This document shows positions 6,281 through 9,487 of a DNA stretch of 9,487 nt, one piece after another; the stretch's first letter is position 1; each line of letters opens with the position of its first letter. The stretch comes from Bryobacteraceae bacterium (GTDB taxonomy: Bacteria > Acidobacteriota > Terriglobia > Bryobacterales > Bryobacteraceae): NCBI GenBank assembly GCA_014379815.1, contig JACMLA010000404.1, positions 1 to 9,487 of the forward strand, written 5' to 3'. The position numbers and the translations under genes were made by a program. Under the pieces are notes generated by a model that was given only the letters and a program-made list of their open reading frames with translations, made no database searches and had not been told where the DNA came from.

Positions 6281-9200
6281 TTGAAAACTAGTAGCTTTGG
6301 CCTGGAACGCGGCGCGATGCTCGCGTTCGGCCTGATATTGTTGGCAGGCGCCAGCAACCTGAACGGCCAAACACAACAAGCGCCTGCGCTTGGTGTCCCT
6401 AACACCACTCTTCAGTTTGCGTATCAAACCGGGCAGGCAAGTCTGCCGGCTGCCCAAACGCTCCGATTGTTCTCAGTACCGGTAGGTGTTCCCTACACTG
6501 CGACAGCACAGACCACAAGTGGCGGTGGATGGCTGTTTGTGAATAATTCGCTGCAGATTACCGGGATAACCCAGGCGAATGGATCGGAGCTGAATGTGAC
6601 TGTTTCGCCAACCGGGCTAGCAGCGGGTCTGTATAGCGGGACTGTGACGCTCACCAGCGGGACCACCACTTTACCCATTCAGATTTTCATGTTGGTTTCC
6701 CCCAGTGCTCAACTGATTGCTAACCCCGGGAGCGTGCCGCTGCAGACTCTCGACCGCGGCGTAACGGTCCAGATACCTTTGACGGTGGGCAGTTCTACCG
6801 CTGCGACGCAATTGCAGTTCTTCTCGGAAGTCCTGACACCAGTACAACCAAACAACTGGCTGACTATATCGCCCAACCCTGCACTGACATCGGGTGTACC
6901 GAACGTGAACCTGATAGTCAACACTTCGGTTATCCCGGCGACAACTTCTATATTGACTGGCGTTGTCCGGTTTACGGTTGCAGGTTCTCAGAATCAGCAA
7001 ATCACAGTGCCAATCACTGTCCTTGTCGGGGCAACTGCCAACCTGCAGGTGTCACCGGCCGTGGTAACGTTCACGTACCAGCCTGGATTCCAGCAGCCTG
7101 GACCAAAACCGGTTTCTGTAAGCAGCAGTTCCAGCACCCAGCTGACATATTCAGCACAGGTTGGCGCACCTTCGTACTTCTACCTCTCACCGACGACAGC
7201 ACCGACAACGTCAACTTTAGTCAACCAGCTAACCACCCCCGGTACCTTTTATGTGATCCCCAATGTAGCGGCACTTGGTGCAAATCCCGCACCCGGCAAC
7301 TACGATTCTCCGATCACTGTGCAGGCTTTTACTGGCGGCTCACAGCAGATCACCGCCCGACTGACAGTCACCAACACAAACTTGTTGACGACTAGTCAGG
7401 ATTTTGTCAATTTTGCATTTAGTCCCGGAGGACCGAGCCCGGGGCCGGTGACACTGAACATCGGAAGCACTGGAACCAACCAGACATACGCAGCAACCCG
7501 GTTTTTCCCGGCCGGCACGTTACCCTTTTTCGATATCCAGGTTACGACGGGCACCACTCCGGGTAGCGTAACGGTTGTCCCGACCATTGCGATTGTCCAG
7601 AGCCTGGCAAATGGAACCTATACAGGCGAGGTTCGCTTGCAGTCGAGCAGCGTGGCCGGTGCGCCCGTGATTTCCGTCCCAGTGACCTTGACGGTGGGCG
7701 GAGCCAGTGCGCAACTGACTGTAGATACACCGCAGCCTGCTCCATTCGAAGGCGCAGTCGGCCAGTCGCAGACAGCCCGGACTCTGATCGTCAGAGCTAG
7801 CGACATCAACGTAGTAACCAACTTTTCGGTCAGTATCGACTACGGCACCAGCGCGACTACCGGCTGGCTCGTTCTGAGTTCCCTTACCGGTACTACGGGA
7901 ACAGCCACAGGAACACTTACCTACAACATCAATCCCAACGCAATAACGTTGGCCGGAAACTACAGCGCGGATATTGTGATCACTCCTATCGGTGTGACCA
8001 ACCCCGTGCCGGTAAGAGTGAACATCCGCTACAACGCGTCGGCAACAGCTACCGTGACGGCCTCGCCTGCCCGTCTGGATTTGACGCAGGCTGGTGCCAC
8101 CCCACCTGCAAATCAGACCGTCCAGCTGGCTACCACTGCTGGGACAACGGCGTACACCGTGCAGGTGGTGCCCGGCACTGGCGATGCTGTGTTCGTACGA
8201 GTTCTCAATACCAGTACAGGCTCGATACCTGGGACCTTACAACTGGCGATTGAGAGCGCGAGCCTGGCTCCAAGGGTGGAGCCTTACTTGAACAACGTGG
8301 ATGTCATACCGAACAATGGCTCGGCTACGGTGCGAATTCCGGTCCGTCTGACTGTATCGGCAGGGGCGAATCTGCTAGCTACGCCCACAACGCTAACGTT
8401 CAGCTATCAGGCCGGCGCGGCGAACCCGGCAACACAAACGATCAATCTCACCAGTTCCGCGGCCGCCATCGCATTCTCCGCATTGGCTACAACCACCACC
8501 GGCGGAAACTGGCTCTCAGTCAGCCCTGCCAGCGGAACCACTACCGCGGTGGGAGGAGCTGTCACACCTCTGACCGTCACGGCAAATCCGGGCACCCTGG
8601 CAGCAGGAACCTACAACGGCGTTGTGACAATCACACCATCTACGGCAGGTTCGCAGCCGGTGACCGTGAATGTGACGCTGACCGTAACCAGTCCGGCACC
8701 GCCCTCTGGTTTGGCCATAACCAACAACGCTTCGAGCATCTCCCGCGGTGTTTCGCCGGGGCAGATTATCACAATTAAGGGTCGCAACCTGGCACCTGCA
8801 ACCGGCCTCAGCGGCTCGGTTCAGAACAATAGTTTTCCGACTCGTCTCGGGGAAGTACGTGTTCTGTTCGACAGCGTCGAGTCACCACTGTTCTACGTCG
8901 GACCTTCCGGTGACCGTACCAGCGATCAGATTAATGCGATCGTGCCGTACGGTGTCAGCGGACGCGCTTCGACTAATCTGGTGGTTGAGTACCGGGGTGT
9001 GGCATCGCAGCCGCTCTCGCTCTCGGTTCGCGAAACCGATCCAGGGATCTTTACGGTCAATCAGCAGGGCAGCGGCGCCGCATCCTTGCTGAATCAAAAC
9101 AACTCGGCAAATACTCAGGCGAACCCGGCGGTTGCTGGATCAGTGATTCAGATCTTTGGTACCGGTGAAGGCCTGGTCGCTCCGAACCCAGGAGACGGAC

Positions 9201-9448
9201 GAGTGGTTCCGGTTACGGCACCGTTCCCCGCTTTCCTGAATGTGGTTCAGGTTCGGGTAAATGGCAGGGTCGCCCGGGTAGTCTACTCCGGCAGCGCTCC
9301 GGGTTTGGTCGCGGGAGTGTTCCAGATCAACGTAGAATTGCCTGTTGATCTTGGCATCGCTGCAGCTGGCCAAGTGCCTCTAGAGGTGCAAATCGGGTCT
9401 ACAGCGTCACAGCCCAGTGTGACGTTGTGGGCTCGCCCCCGTCCGTAA
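6281..9448 (+). CDS. Large secreted modular protein with TIGR03437-type C-terminal domain
   Basis: A 1055-residue exported protein, probably on the cell surface or released. TTG at 6281 is chosen for the strong GGAGG before it and because it gives a signal peptide: basic n-region (MKTSS...ER), core MLAFGLILLAGA, cut near residue 24-30. About seven degenerate beta-sandwich modules of 100-110 residues follow (41-803), each with strands ending in a pattern like LAAGTYNGVVTIT...VPVTLTV; they resemble BACON/Ig-like domains. Residues 809-1053 match the Solibacter C-terminal family: AITNNASSISRGVSPGQIITI opens the first IPT/TIG-like half, DQINAIVPY is a hallmark, and a second half begins at AVAGSVIQIFGTG. 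There is no cysteine anywhere and very little lysine; T, S, V, A, N and P dominate, as in secreted beta proteins. No catalytic motif is visible, so adhesion or a structural role is only a guess. It is transcribed away from the kinase group. Confidence 0.9.
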   Translation: MKTSSFGLERGAMLAFGLILLAGASNLNGQTQQAPALGVPNTTLQFAYQTGQASLPAAQTLRLFSVPVGVPYTATAQTTSGGGWLFVNNSLQITGITQANGSELNVTVSPTGLAAGLYSGTVTLTSGTTTLPIQIFMLVSPSAQLIANPGSVPLQTLDRGVTVQIPLTVGSSTAATQLQFFSEVLTPVQPNNWLTISPNPALTSGVPNVNLIVNTSVIPATTSILTGVVRFTVAGSQNQQITVPITVLVGATANLQVSPAVVTFTYQPGFQQPGPKPVSVSSSSSTQLTYSAQVGAPSYFYLSPTTAPTTSTLVNQLTTPGTFYVIPNVAALGANPAPGNYDSPITVQAFTGGSQQITARLTVTNTNLLTTSQDFVNFAFSPGGPSPGPVTLNIGSTGTNQTYAATRFFPAGTLPFFDIQVTTGTTPGSVTVVPTIAIVQSLANGTYTGEVRLQSSSVAGAPVISVPVTLTVGGASAQLTVDTPQPAPFEGAVGQSQTARTLIVRASDINVVTNFSVSIDYGTSATTGWLVLSSLTGTTGTATGTLTYNINPNAITLAGNYSADIVITPIGVTNPVPVRVNIRYNASATATVTASPARLDLTQAGATPPANQTVQLATTAGTTAYTVQVVPGTGDAVFVRVLNTSTGSIPGTLQLAIESASLAPRVEPYLNNVDVIPNNGSATVRIPVRLTVSAGANLLATPTTLTFSYQAGAANPATQTINLTSSAAAIAFSALATTTTGGNWLSVSPASGTTTAVGGAVTPLTVTANPGTLAAGTYNGVVTITPSTAGSQPVTVNVTLTVTSPAPPSGLAITNNASSISRGVSPGQIITIKGRNLAPATGLSGSVQNNSFPTRLGEVRVLFDSVESPLFYVGPSGDRTSDQINAIVPYGVSGRASTNLVVEYRGVASQPLSLSVRETDPGIFTVNQQGSGAASLLNQNNSANTQANPAVAGSVIQIFGTGEGLVAPNPGDGRVVPVTAPFPAFLNVVQVRVNGRVARVVYSGSAPGLVAGVFQINVELPVDLGIAAAGQVPLEVQIGSTASQPSVTLWARPRP
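6401..8689 (+). repeat. Seven degenerate Ig/BACON-like protein modules
   Basis: Approximate module bounds are 6401-6700, 6710-7030, 7040-7375, 7379-7699, 7709-8035, 8045-8362 and 8366-8689. Each begins with an F-x-Y/leucine strand, has a central aromatic-leucine motif, and ends with G-x-Y-x-G followed by a V-P-V-T-L-T-V-like strand. The tryptophan motif is clear in modules 1 (GGGWL), 2 (NNWL), 5 (TGWL) and 7 (GGNWL), and is replaced in 3, 4 and 6. Similarity is at protein level only; no long nucleotide repeat was seen. Boundaries are by eye. Confidence 0.65.
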
Positions 9449-9463
9449 GAATCGCGTTACGGA
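9442..9463 (+). terminator. Hairpin overlapping the stop codon of the secreted protein gene
   Basis: TCCGTAA (9442-9448, including the TAA stop) pairs perfectly with TTACGGA (9457-9463) around an 8-base loop. There is no T-run after it, so it is at best a weak or factor-assisted terminator. The remaining bases to the window end show no gene. Confidence 0.35.
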
Positions 9464-9487
9464 GCATTTCGGGCCTTCGCTGCATTA

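Overview
The window most likely comes from an acidobacterium of the Solibacter/Bryobacter group (order Bryobacterales). Three protein types support this. The largest protein ends in the Solibacter-type C-terminal domain (TIGR03437 family, recognised by eye). There is a Ser/Thr kinase with a single membrane pass and an extracytoplasmic TPR-like tail of a kind abundant in Acidobacteria. There is also a secreted protein that resembles a conserved acidobacterial hypothetical family. Base composition is moderately GC-rich and fairly even, and no mobile element, CRISPR array, tRNA or rRNA was seen.

Layout. (1) Positions 2-2024, plus strand: the C-terminal end of a sensor histidine kinase, an NtrC-type sigma-54-dependent response regulator starting at TTG, and a 48-residue single-pass membrane protein behind a strong Shine-Dalgarno. 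This is a two-component signalling locus. (2) Positions 2025-2102: a short convergent intergenic gap filled by a long hairpin. (3) Positions 2103-5940, minus strand: read in transcription order, a TPR-containing membrane Ser/Thr kinase, a small exported protein and an NTF2/SnoaL-like protein, plausibly one operon. (4) Positions 5941-6280: a 340-base divergent intergenic region with a candidate sigma-70 promoter for the kinase, a perfect 16-bp dyad, a candidate sigma-54 (-24/-12) promoter facing right, and a strong ribosome binding site before a TTG start. (5) Positions 6281-9448, plus strand: a 1055-residue cysteine-free secreted protein built from about seven degenerate beta-sandwich modules plus the TIGR03437-type domain. 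The window ends 39 bases later.

How the parts may work together (inference). The window encodes a sigma-54 activator, and the only convincing -24/-12 element found lies before the large secreted protein. A dyad sits about 110 bp upstream of the predicted transcription start, where enhancer sites of such activators usually lie. The histidine kinase and regulator could therefore control this surface or secreted protein, and the same dyad is placed to affect the divergent kinase operon. This is a hypothesis from sequence only. The gene families are recognisable ones; the less described items are the small membrane protein, the secreted modular protein and the divergent control region.
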